Part shown: piece after piece, positions 26,753-34,428 of the stretch | Numbering within the stretch: position 1 is the first letter of the stretch | Layout of the letters: every line of letters starts with the position of its first letter | Assembly: GCA_947499735.1 (NCBI GenBank) | Contig: CANMPP010000002.1 | Coordinates: forward strand, 558,001-622,000 | Source: an uncultured Pelagimonas sp. | GTDB lineage: Bacteria; Pseudomonadota; Alphaproteobacteria; Rhodobacterales; Rhodobacteraceae | Direction of reading: 5' to 3' | Length of the DNA stretch: 64,000 nucleotides | The notes under the pieces: model-generated | Told to the model about the DNA's origin: nothing | Databases searched by the model: none | The model's input: only the letters and a program-made list of their open reading frames with translations | Made by a program: the position numbers and the translations under genes

Positions 26753-27652
26753 TCAGAAAACCTGACCGAAGCGTTCGGGTAGAAGATAAAGGGAATCCCC
26801 TTGGAAACGCCCTAACACGTATTGATTGGCGTATTTTTGACGCTGCTTTGCGAGGGCAGAGCGGACATGGGGCAATGCAATGTCCTCGCCTTTGAATTCG
26901 TAATTCGTGATGATGCGGTTGTATTGATTTAACACATCGTCCCACGGGTGTTTTTTTTCAAAATCCGGATTTTCCTGCTTTGCGATCTCAACGACTTGCT
27001 TCTTTTGTTCCGCTCGTGCCTCCAGCCGGGGAAGATCAAAGAAATTCAGATGCAGTAGGTACAGATCAGGATCCATGTGCCGGATGCCAAGATTGTTGCG
27101 GTGCCCACCCGGTCCGAATGCGGCCGGGGCGCCAATCAAACAGGGTTTGCTATAGTTGCGGCTGGGATAGAAATGCCGACGTCGCGACAATATCGTGCCG
27201 GAATCCCCATCGGTGATCTGATCGGGCTCCTTGTTTGGCATGTGAACAATTTGCAGACCCAAAGGGCAGATATTCAATGGTGCCGTACGCTTTTGGGGGT
27301 ATTGCGATGACAGATAGGGCAACAGGCCTGATGCCTTATCCGGATCAACGATCAGGATTTCGTCGACATCACTGACCAAGGCCCAGTTGTAAAACTCTAA
27401 CAAACCAGACGCGATTTGGCCCATCATCCGCCAACGCCTGCGGTCAAATTTTGTCATATTGGGATCGCGGGGCACATTGATGACATTCGCGTCTGGTGCA
27501 ATGTCACGATGTTTGGGATCATTGCCATGGGACAGGATGAATAGGTTTTCCGCACCAATTTGCTGGCTGTAATACCGATACCAGCGCTCTAGGAAAAAGT
27601 AGTCTGAATAGACCATGGTCACGGCGCAGAGCGGTTTTTTCGTGCTGTCCAT
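26753..27652 (-). CDS. Glycosyltransferase family 2-like protein
   Basis: A 299-residue cytoplasmic glycosyltransferase-like protein beginning 'LCAVTMVYSDYFFLERWYRYYSQQIG' and carrying the metal-binding motif SDVDEILIVD (about residues 93-102). A later 'GGHRNN' and 'LHLNFFDLPRLEAR' fit the group that resembles family 92 and family 2 enzymes of capsule loci. It is the downstream gene of the minus-strand set that starts at the hydrolase-GT61 fusion and the sulfatase (49-bp gap). Confidence 0.7.
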   Translation of the reverse strand: MDSTKKPLCAVTMVYSDYFFLERWYRYYSQQIGAENLFILSHGNDPKHRDIAPDANVINVPRDPNMTKFDRRRWRMMGQIASGLLEFYNWALVSDVDEILIVDPDKASGLLPYLSSQYPQKRTAPLNICPLGLQIVHMPNKEPDQITDGDSGTILSRRRHFYPSRNYSKPCLIGAPAAFGPGGHRNNLGIRHMDPDLYLLHLNFFDLPRLEARAEQKKQVVEIAKQENPDFEKKHPWDDVLNQYNRIITNYEFKGEDIALPHVRSALAKQRQKYANQYVLGRFQGDSLYLLPERFGQVF

Positions 27653-27701
27653 TCTGTTTCTCTTTCAATCAATCTTGTATCGGCGTCTTTATAGTATGTT
27701 C

Positions 27702-29036
27702 TCAAGCAGCAGCATTGATATCAAACCCGTAGTCTAGGCAGCAGGCGATCAAGTCTTGATACATCATATCAAAGTCGGGATGTTCTGGGCCCAAATCATG
27801 CTGTTGCCAGGGGTCGTCGATAAGGTTGTAGAGCTGGGTGCTGCCATCATCATAACGGATGATACGGTAATCGCCTTTTCGCATGCCCACATTATCGTAG
27901 AGAAAGGTGGGAACCCCGCGATCGGGTTGTGATTGCCCATCCATAAGGGGGGTCAAAGACTGACCGGTCAAATTCAGATCGGGTGCAGACAGCCCAGCCA
28001 TGTCTAAAATGGTGGGGCCCACATCCAGCAGGGCAACAGGATCGTCAATAACACGTGCGTCCGGGCGTGTTGGATCGTAAATAATCAATGGCACTCGGGC
28101 GACGGTTTCCCAAAGGGTGGTTTTACGATACAGGTTTCGGTCCCCTAGGTGAAAACCGTGATCAGACAGGATCACCAGGATTGTATTTTCGGCATGGGTC
28201 GAGTTTTGGAGCGCGTCCCAGACCCGTCCTAAGTGATAGTCGCCGTGGCTGAGGGCCGAGAAATAATTGCGTACACTGCGTTTCCACCAGCCCAGATTGC
28301 CCTTCGCGAGAAACGGGCTTTCCTCGAAACGTTCTGGGAATAAATGATTGTCATCGAACCCGCTTGACCAGTCTGGTGGACGTTCAAAATTTCGTACATT
28401 GTACATCTCTTTGAAACGGGCAGGGGTCACGTGCGGGCCGTGGGGGCTAAAAAAACCGACCTCTCGATAAAAGGGCGCTTCTTGATCATAGGTGTTTAAA
28501 AAATCGATCGCTGACTCTGCAGCTTCATAATCATAAAAGGTGACATCATCCTTTGGGTCCGTGGTCGCCCAACCTTTGCGATGCCCCCCATAGCTTTTCA
28601 GTTCGATATCTTTGGGGATTTTCATGTCCCCATTGAAACGTTTGCGACCATCCGAATAGAGCTGACGGTGGATCGGAGGTGGCAACATGCCATTGTCACT
28701 GTGATAGACTTTGCCCCCAGATGAACAATAATACCCATTCTTTTTGAAGGTGGATGGCCATATTTCTGATGGTTCGACGCGATCAAAAAGGAACGTCTTA
28801 TTGGTGAAAATACCGGTTTCATGAGGGGCTTTGCCAGACATGAAACTGGATCGGGATGGGCCGCAAATTGGGGCTTGGCAATAAGCCGATTTGAAAACAG
28901 AAGAGTGCGCACAAATCCGATCTAGATTGGGCGTCAGCAATGGTTCTTTGAATGCCGTCTTAAAGGGCCAATAGGACACGCAGTCATCGAAGCTGAACAA
29001 CAATATATTTTTTGTTTTTTGCGTCATATCTGTCAT
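27702..29036 (-). CDS. Type I sulfatase (choline/iduronate sulfatase-like)
   Basis: A 444-residue sulfatase of the alkaline phosphatase superfamily. The formylglycine site is CGPSR with Cys58, and the metal-binding Asp pair is D17-D18. 'DHGFHLGDRNLY' near residue 295 is the conserved His-Asp metal motif. No signal peptide is visible, so it is predicted to be cytoplasmic unless the start is wrong; many sulfatases of this group that act on polymers are exported. Its place beside a sulfotransferase and glycosyltransferases suggests trimming or recycling of a sulfated sugar. Cys58 must be oxidised by a formylglycine-generating enzyme, which is not in the window. Confidence 0.85.
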   Translation of the reverse strand: MTDMTQKTKNILLFSFDDCVSYWPFKTAFKEPLLTPNLDRICAHSSVFKSAYCQAPICGPSRSSFMSGKAPHETGIFTNKTFLFDRVEPSEIWPSTFKKNGYYCSSGGKVYHSDNGMLPPPIHRQLYSDGRKRFNGDMKIPKDIELKSYGGHRKGWATTDPKDDVTFYDYEAAESAIDFLNTYDQEAPFYREVGFFSPHGPHVTPARFKEMYNVRNFERPPDWSSGFDDNHLFPERFEESPFLAKGNLGWWKRSVRNYFSALSHGDYHLGRVWDALQNSTHAENTILVILSDHGFHLGDRNLYRKTTLWETVARVPLIIYDPTRPDARVIDDPVALLDVGPTILDMAGLSAPDLNLTGQSLTPLMDGQSQPDRGVPTFLYDNVGMRKGDYRIIRYDDGSTQLYNLIDDPWQQHDLGPEHPDFDMMYQDLIACCLDYGFDINAAA

Positions 29037-29073
29037 CCGTTTTGCGGCGTTCCTCGGGCGCTAAGTGTACCGA

Positions 29074-31104
29074 CTAAGTGCCCACTACGCTAAGATTGCC
29101 ATCTCTTGACTGTATTGCGGTCTCGACCATTTTTGCGTGTTCTGTCTCGCTTGGGAGGTCCGGCGTGAATTCTTTTGGAACAAAACCGAAGACTTTCAGC
29201 CCTTCAAAGAGGTTGGCGAAATCCAATTCGCCGATGGATCGGAAATCAACGCGGCCTCGTCGGTTAGACGACCAATTTGTGCTCAAAGCATCTATAACCT
29301 TTATACGCATCCCACAAAAGCCGCGGAACTGTTGGTCGTAATCACCAACATTTGCGGTGGATCTGCGTTTTATGACGGTGACATCTGATCCCGGCTGCAA
29401 AACAAAAGGGACTAAGTGTAACGCGGAACCATCTAGGGCAACGATGTGGCGCGCTGATTTGTATTTAGCAAGCTGCTCAGATATCGAATGGCGCTGCGGG
29501 TGAAAAATTTCGTACCCTAAACTTGCGAGATTTCTTTCAATGACCTCTTCACCAATGACACCACCGCGTTGTGACGTAAGTTTTGAACGCGAAATATAGA
29601 GTTTTTCGGATCCTGCATTGTCGGCCACGCTGCGCAACCGAGAGCGAATAAAGTCCCGATAGGCCGGTGACCCGCCATATCGTTTGCCCCAACCAAATCC
29701 AAGTTCGGGCACGATCAGGCGTTCGACCTTCAAACTGGAACCGAATGATTGAACCGGTATGTCGATGCCAAGCAAGTTATAGAACTCGCTATAGTTTTTG
29801 ATTAGGTTGTGTTGGCCGGGTTTGGCGGTGCCAAATGGGATATAAAGGATGCTGGCCGGGTTTTGCTCTAAATGGTCCAGCGCCCATAATCTGGCAGTTG
29901 ATTCAAACAGGAAGTGGCCGAAGTGGCCCCGGAAATGACCTGCAAACAAATGTGTGCCTGCCAATTCTTGAACTTCCGCGCTTTGATCTAGGGGTGGACA
30001 GCTGGTTGTCAGGTTTTCTTGCAACCATGCTGTTGATAGTTTGACCCAGTCCTTGTTGCGATTGAGAACGCCAAATTGACCCGGCGGGCTATCTGCGTGT
30101 TGTGGCACAACATAGGCATCATTCAGAAACTCTATGTGCCCCTTAAACGGTGGCGTAAGTTGCGGGTGATCTATCTGTTGAACACGATCTGCGTTCTCTG
30201 CCAATTTGGTCCGTATATTTTTGCGCAGCCGGTTTAAGTAACGGGTTATGCGTGGATCGTCAGGTTTCAAACGGCGTGCTGCAGCCAGAGTGAGTTTTAG
30301 ATGCCCGGCCTTGACCGAAACACCAAAAATTTCGCGCAACCATTTTAATTGGCTGCGTCGCGGGCGGATAAGGCGGTGGTATTCGGCGGGATCAAATTGA
30401 TTTTCAGCAACGCGCTTAAATATGATGGGTAGCGCGCCAATTGATTTGAGCATCCGTATCGCTTGATGCCCCATAAAAGGTGCGCGCAATTGGGTCACAT
30501 TGTCGCCGGTTAAGCGCGCAGCATGTGCTTTGTCCTCGGGGACAAATGGGTCGTAAATGATTGTGACATCAGATGCGGTGTCAAAAGATCCAGCGGCATC
30601 ACGGAAATCTCGGGATTTCCAGTCGTAGCGACGCTGTGCACCTTTATATCTTTTGTCAAAAGGCACAATTCTTGGGGCAAGAGTACTTTGAGGGCTAAAG
30701 GTCAAAACGGCAGCACCCGGAACCAACTTTGCATAAGTCAGCGCCGCGAAACCGCCCATTGAAGCGCCAATGAACACAATTCTGCGAAATCCCTCGAACA
30801 ACCCTGCCTCGCGTAATTCTGTCAAAATGCGCGGCGTGTCTTCGTTGCGGTACCAATCCTTACGATGCGCGATTAGGCCGAGGACGGAATATCCGTGCTT
30901 CTTTACGTTGCCATAAAACCAAGGGTGGGGCAGTTCATGTTCACCGACGGTTGCGAGGTTGTAAAACGAGACAATCAAGATGTCTGAGTGACGTTCAAAC
31001 CATGCATCCACATGTTCGCCTTTGAGAAAAAATGCCTCTGCCGACGCGCAATCATGCGTTGATGTGATTTCCGTAGGCCGTGTGATCGGTGGGACAGAAG
31101 ACAT
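29074..31104 (-). CDS. Fusion of alpha/beta-hydrolase-like domain and GT61 glycosyltransferase
   Basis: A 676-residue protein. Residues about 30-240 look like an alpha/beta-hydrolase, with the nucleophile elbow GASMGG (Ser115), a candidate Asp185 in IIYDPFVPED and His213 in FMGHQ. Residues about 240-320 are basic and possibly helical. Residues about 330-640 are GT61: 'HFRGHFGHFLFESTARLWALDHL', 'KLYISRSKL' and 'ARHIVALDGSALHLVPF'. The GT61 half closely parallels the separate GT61 protein encoded at 25649. Deacylation of, or acyl transfer to, a sugar coupled to glycosyl transfer is an inference. It begins the minus-strand set, 36 bp ahead of the sulfatase. Confidence 0.75.
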   Translation of the reverse strand: MSSVPPITRPTEITSTHDCASAEAFFLKGEHVDAWFERHSDILIVSFYNLATVGEHELPHPWFYGNVKKHGYSVLGLIAHRKDWYRNEDTPRILTELREAGLFEGFRRIVFIGASMGGFAALTYAKLVPGAAVLTFSPQSTLAPRIVPFDKRYKGAQRRYDWKSRDFRDAAGSFDTASDVTIIYDPFVPEDKAHAARLTGDNVTQLRAPFMGHQAIRMLKSIGALPIIFKRVAENQFDPAEYHRLIRPRRSQLKWLREIFGVSVKAGHLKLTLAAARRLKPDDPRITRYLNRLRKNIRTKLAENADRVQQIDHPQLTPPFKGHIEFLNDAYVVPQHADSPPGQFGVLNRNKDWVKLSTAWLQENLTTSCPPLDQSAEVQELAGTHLFAGHFRGHFGHFLFESTARLWALDHLEQNPASILYIPFGTAKPGQHNLIKNYSEFYNLLGIDIPVQSFGSSLKVERLIVPELGFGWGKRYGGSPAYRDFIRSRLRSVADNAGSEKLYISRSKLTSQRGGVIGEEVIERNLASLGYEIFHPQRHSISEQLAKYKSARHIVALDGSALHLVPFVLQPGSDVTVIKRRSTANVGDYDQQFRGFCGMRIKVIDALSTNWSSNRRGRVDFRSIGELDFANLFEGLKVFGFVPKEFTPDLPSETEHAKMVETAIQSRDGNLSVVGT

Positions 31105-31349
31105 GATTTACGTAATACTTCTCAACAAAATTTTCCGGCAAGAACCGCGAAAACGCGCTCACACATACTCGGCCAGTTTACGAATTAAGACTCTGTTAGT
31201 CTTTGATCTTTGTCAAGTCTGCGCCAATTCCAAAGAATATGGGTTTACCAACGCTTGTTCGAAGAAACATACCTTATATGTCTGCAGTGAAGCATCGGGT
31301 AGGTGACTTGCCCATGAGGCGTGATCTGTATGTTCGACTGCTTATAGGC

Positions 31350-32129
31350 TTATGGTTTTTCAAATGCCGACTGAATGGCATCTAGGAATATTGATCCTAA
31401 AAGCGTGTTCCCATGCAAAACATCATGGTTTGGTTGCACCGTTTTAGCGTTTAAGCGCATGGCACCGCGGGTATATTTAAGAGCCGTCAGAAACCCCTTT
31501 GCTATTGTAATGCTCGGTTGCTGCAATTGCGTCGTGTTGTTCAGGGATGAAAATGCTTGTTCACAAGCTTGGTGCAGAAATTTGGGCAACACATGACCAC
31601 GTCTCTGGCGGTGCAGACGGTGAAATAGGGGGTATTTTTCGGTATCTTCCAGAATAGACACTGCAGGCAGCGGTTGCGGCATAAAGAATATGGGTGTTTG
31701 GCAGTTCTGTCGTATCAATGATGCGATCTTAAACGCTTCACTTACTAAACATTCTTCTTTCAAACCCGCGACAAGCGCCGCAGGTGAAAATAAGGGGCGA
31801 CTACCGAGCTGAGGCGGGTGTCCCGTGCTTTCAGTCACACATAAGTCATGTGTTTGTAGAAAACGTAGTGCCGTAAAAATCGAAATACTCATCCCTGCTA
31901 TGATGATCGCGTCAAGCGTTTTCAGATCTATATGATCGGGCATTTCAAGCTTCAGCATCCGTTCACTGAGTTCAGCGCTTTGAGAGGTGAGGATGCCGTT
32001 CTCAATCTTAATATCGTGATCGCAGAGGCCTGGCTGGGCCATGACCAACGGAGCTTGAAAATGCGCACTTTCTTTACAGGCCATCATCAGCATCGCGGCA
32101 TGTGAATTTCCCAATATGCAAATCTTCAT
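31350..32129 (-). CDS. SGNH-like hydrolase, partner of GSCFA protein
   Basis: A 259-residue protein starting MKICILGNSHAAM. The GNSH block resembles the first SGNH-hydrolase block, with Ser as nucleophile, and the late 'NHDVLHGN' may supply the Asp-His block. I do not recognise a named family. ATG 32129 overlaps the stop of the GSCFA gene as ATGA, so translation is coupled and this start is well supported. Polysaccharide O-acyl group transfer or removal is a reasonable guess from its partner and locus. Confidence 0.6.
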   Translation of the reverse strand: MKICILGNSHAAMLMMACKESAHFQAPLVMAQPGLCDHDIKIENGILTSQSAELSERMLKLEMPDHIDLKTLDAIIIAGMSISIFTALRFLQTHDLCVTESTGHPPQLGSRPLFSPAALVAGLKEECLVSEAFKIASLIRQNCQTPIFFMPQPLPAVSILEDTEKYPLFHRLHRQRRGHVLPKFLHQACEQAFSSLNNTTQLQQPSITIAKGFLTALKYTRGAMRLNAKTVQPNHDVLHGNTLLGSIFLDAIQSAFEKP

Positions 32130-33193
32130 GCCCGTAAGGCCTGTGTCGCGTAGGTCTCTAGAAACGCCTCTTCGCAAATTGCAACGATTTCTGGCGCCTC
32201 ATCGGGTGCATCTGTTTCTTTTGCCGGGGGGTAAGTGGCGTTGTCGCGCACTAAGTCCCTATATGCGCCAAAGAAGACGGACATGACCGTATCTACACCT
32301 TGATCTGTGACGTTGCGAAGGTTTTCATGGAAAAAACGGGCACCAAAAGGTGTGCCGGTGATGATTTCAAAACTCGGGAAATAGTCCGTCATGGGGTCTT
32401 GAAACGCAATTTCGCCAGCCACCGCGCGTAAGATGGATTTCGAATGGGTCGTTGCCTGCAAAACGTGGTGACCGGATGCCGTGGCGGTCAAAGGAACAGG
32501 TGAAACTGTTAGGATAATTTTTAGCGCTGGATTGATGTCACGCATAAGATCAATGGCCATCATGAGATCTTGCAGACAGTCATCGTAGGATAGATTTAGA
32601 AACCCATGCTGATCATGGCTATACTGACCTGCGATGGTTCCCGGCGCTGTCGGGTAGACGAGCCCGGAGGCGACATCGCACCAAGTTTCGGTCAAGCCAA
32701 GGGTGAAAATAAAGACATCTGAACGTGCAAACACATCAATGACGCGGCAAAGATGATCTTTGCGCATCCTTCTGGCCAGATCGAGACTATCTAATCCCTG
32801 CGGCTCAACATTCGGGCGTAAACCGTCAACCCATCGAGAATCAGTTGTGAAAAATGATGCGTCATGCAGTTGGTTTTGCATGGCGTCTTGCAAAAGCTGA
32901 AGCAGCTGTCTGGGCGTATAGATATTTCCGTAGCGAGCAGAAAATAGCGAATATCCAAATTTTTGTGCAACTTCGATTTGCATCCGGGCGGGAGCAGGTT
33001 CCGTATCAACCAAATTCAGGTTTGAAGAACGAATGTAACGCCCAATGTTTTGCGCAAAACAGCTGCCTGCAGTGCCTACATGCATGCCAGTTTCTAGATC
33101 AAACTTTGGTCGATAGATGTCTTCCAACAGAAACTGGGGGGTTTCGCGACAGGATCGCCAAAAGGCGCGCATTTCCAATTGAGAGTAGGGCAT
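32126..33193 (-). CDS. GSCFA domain-containing protein
   Basis: A 355-residue protein with the name-giving motif HVGTAGSCFAQNIGRYI at about residues 38-54, then 'YGNIYTPRQLLQLLQ' and 'VFIFTLGLTETWCD'. The GSCFA family is related to SGNH hydrolases and is often found in polysaccharide loci; its activity is not established as far as I know. No signal peptide is visible. It is coupled by a 4-bp overlap to the downstream SGNH-like gene. Its promoter must lie in the 471-bp gap upstream, shared with the SMR-like gene. Confidence 0.85.
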   Translation of the reverse strand: MPYSQLEMRAFWRSCRETPQFLLEDIYRPKFDLETGMHVGTAGSCFAQNIGRYIRSSNLNLVDTEPAPARMQIEVAQKFGYSLFSARYGNIYTPRQLLQLLQDAMQNQLHDASFFTTDSRWVDGLRPNVEPQGLDSLDLARRMRKDHLCRVIDVFARSDVFIFTLGLTETWCDVASGLVYPTAPGTIAGQYSHDQHGFLNLSYDDCLQDLMMAIDLMRDINPALKIILTVSPVPLTATASGHHVLQATTHSKSILRAVAGEIAFQDPMTDYFPSFEIITGTPFGARFFHENLRNVTDQGVDTVMSVFFGAYRDLVRDNATYPPAKETDAPDEAPEIVAICEEAFLETYATQALRA

Positions 33194-33664
33194 AAAAAGA
33201 CACTCATTAAACTGGGGGCATCTTAAAAAAACACAATAGCGCCCCGGAACATCGTTTATTTTGGTGCATATATCTTAAGAATTGCTTTTTGGAGCGGCCA
33301 TCTGATGCGCAGGCTCAACCCGCCTTGGCATCGCGCGCATCGATACAGTTTTAATAAAATCCGCGATTGAAAAGACGGGCTTAGTTGCTGCGTAAAACAC
33401 TTGTTTACAGGGTTTGTGTTTATTTTGTTTCGCATTTGTTCGGTTTTTGTTCGAAATGTTGAGCCATCCTGCCGATGTGCGAAAGACGTGCAAATGTATC
33501 GTGGATTTAGGTGTTCGCCGCACCCTATTAACCAAATTTTAACAGCGTACGCAGGGTTAAGAAGGGCAAAGCGATTATGTGGTTTTTTCGATGTGAGGCA
33601 GGAACACAGAGCGCCTCGGAGAGGTTCAAAACCTTAAGCCTTAAACGGAAAAAAGGATAATATC
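33194..33664. other. 471-bp divergent gap with a CtrA box
   Basis: Separates the GSCFA gene (minus) from the SMR-like gene (plus). The left part (33194-33480) is AT-rich with no recognisable feature. The right part holds a perfect CtrA-type box at 33528-33543 and a further TTAA half-site in GGTTAAGAAG (around 33555). AAAAAAGGA (33649-33657) is the ribosome site of the next gene. No convincing gene was found. Confidence 0.5.
33528..33543. promoter_or_regulatory. CtrA-type box upstream of the SMR-like gene
   Basis: TTAACCAAATTTTAAC is an exact TTAA-N7-TTAAC, the full CtrA consensus. It lies 121 bp upstream of the GTG start at 33665. Confidence 0.65.
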
Positions 33665-33991
33665 GTGAAGAGCTTACTGATACTTGGGGCAATCGTTCTA
33701 CTGACAATTTTGGGTGATTACGCTCTGAAATATGCCTCACTTAAGATGTCACCGTTTGCATCGACCTGGTTCGCCGGCGGCGCGTTCCTTTATGGAATGA
33801 CGGCGATTGGTTGGGTTGCTTTGATGCGCAGCCATGATCTTGCGCAAATTGCAGTGCTTTATAGCGCCGCGACGATCGTGGCATTGACTTTGGTCGGGAT
33901 CGTTTCCTTCGGCGAAATGCTTTCCGGAAAACAGGTGGTCGGTCTTTTGGCTGCTTTATTATCCGTCGTGCTCATGGAAGCCGAAGCCTAA
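33665..33991 (+). CDS. SMR/EamA-like small membrane protein
   Basis: A 108-residue hydrophobic protein with about four membrane segments: LLILGAIVLLTILGDYALKYA, STWFAGGAFLYGMTAIGWVAL, IAVLYSAATIVALTLVGIVSF and VVGLLAALLSVVLM. Size and layout fit small multidrug resistance or half-EamA transporters, but the usual SMR Glu in helix 1 is not evident (an Asp, in LGD, is there instead). It starts with GTG after AAAAAAGGA. It heads a three-gene plus-strand set with the SET and GGDEF-EAL genes. The substrate is unknown. Confidence 0.65.
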   Translation: MKSLLILGAIVLLTILGDYALKYASLKMSPFASTWFAGGAFLYGMTAIGWVALMRSHDLAQIAVLYSAATIVALTLVGIVSFGEMLSGKQVVGLLAALLSVVLMEAEA

Positions 33992-34005
33992 CTTCTAAAG
34001 ATACG

Positions 34006-34021
34006 TTAATCCACAATTAAC
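34006..34021. promoter_or_regulatory. CtrA-type box immediately upstream of the SET gene
   Basis: TTAATCCACAATTAAC is an exact TTAA-N7-TTAAC. It ends 14 bp before the ATG at 34036, so a protein bound there would cover the likely promoter or leader of the SET gene. Confidence 0.65.
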
Positions 34022-34035
34022 CAAGGACGAAGACA

Positions 34036-34428
34036 ATGCTAATTGTTAACCACAAAGTTCAGCCGAGTGAAATTCATGGTTTGGGTGTTTTTACATTGGA
34101 ACCGATCAAGGCGGGGACAGTTGTTTGGAGGTTCGATCCTATGTTTGATGTGGAACTATCTGAAGAGTTCGTAGCGAAACTGTCCCATGAGGACGCTGAA
34201 ACCGTCTTTCACCATGCGGAATACATAGCGGAAAAACGCGTATTCCGGTTAGGTAATGACGGCGACATATTCATGAACCACTGCGACTTTCCCAGTTTGC
34301 GAGACGATGGCGATGTTATGATCGCGGCGCGAGACATGAAAGCAGGTGAAGAATTGACTTGTAACTATTCCGACGTTCGCGTCGTCGGATATGAAGAGGA
34401 AACCGCATATCAAATGGCCGCCGAATGA
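34036..34428 (+). CDS. SET domain-containing protein (lysine methyltransferase-like)
   Basis: A 130-residue protein made up almost entirely of a SET domain. SAM-binding start 'IHGLGVFTLEPIKAG' (13-27), the pseudoknot strand FMNHCD (79-84) with Asn81-His82, and 'GEELTCNYSD' (104-113) with the catalytic-type Tyr111. Pre-SET and post-SET zinc cysteines are absent. It would methylate lysine on a protein partner; the target is unknown. The start is supported by AAGGACGAAGACA-ATG. Its stop overlaps the start of the c-di-GMP enzyme as ATGA, implying coupled translation. A CtrA box lies just upstream. Confidence 0.85.
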   Translation: MLIVNHKVQPSEIHGLGVFTLEPIKAGTVVWRFDPMFDVELSEEFVAKLSHEDAETVFHHAEYIAEKRVFRLGNDGDIFMNHCDFPSLRDDGDVMIAARDMKAGEELTCNYSDVRVVGYEEETAYQMAAE

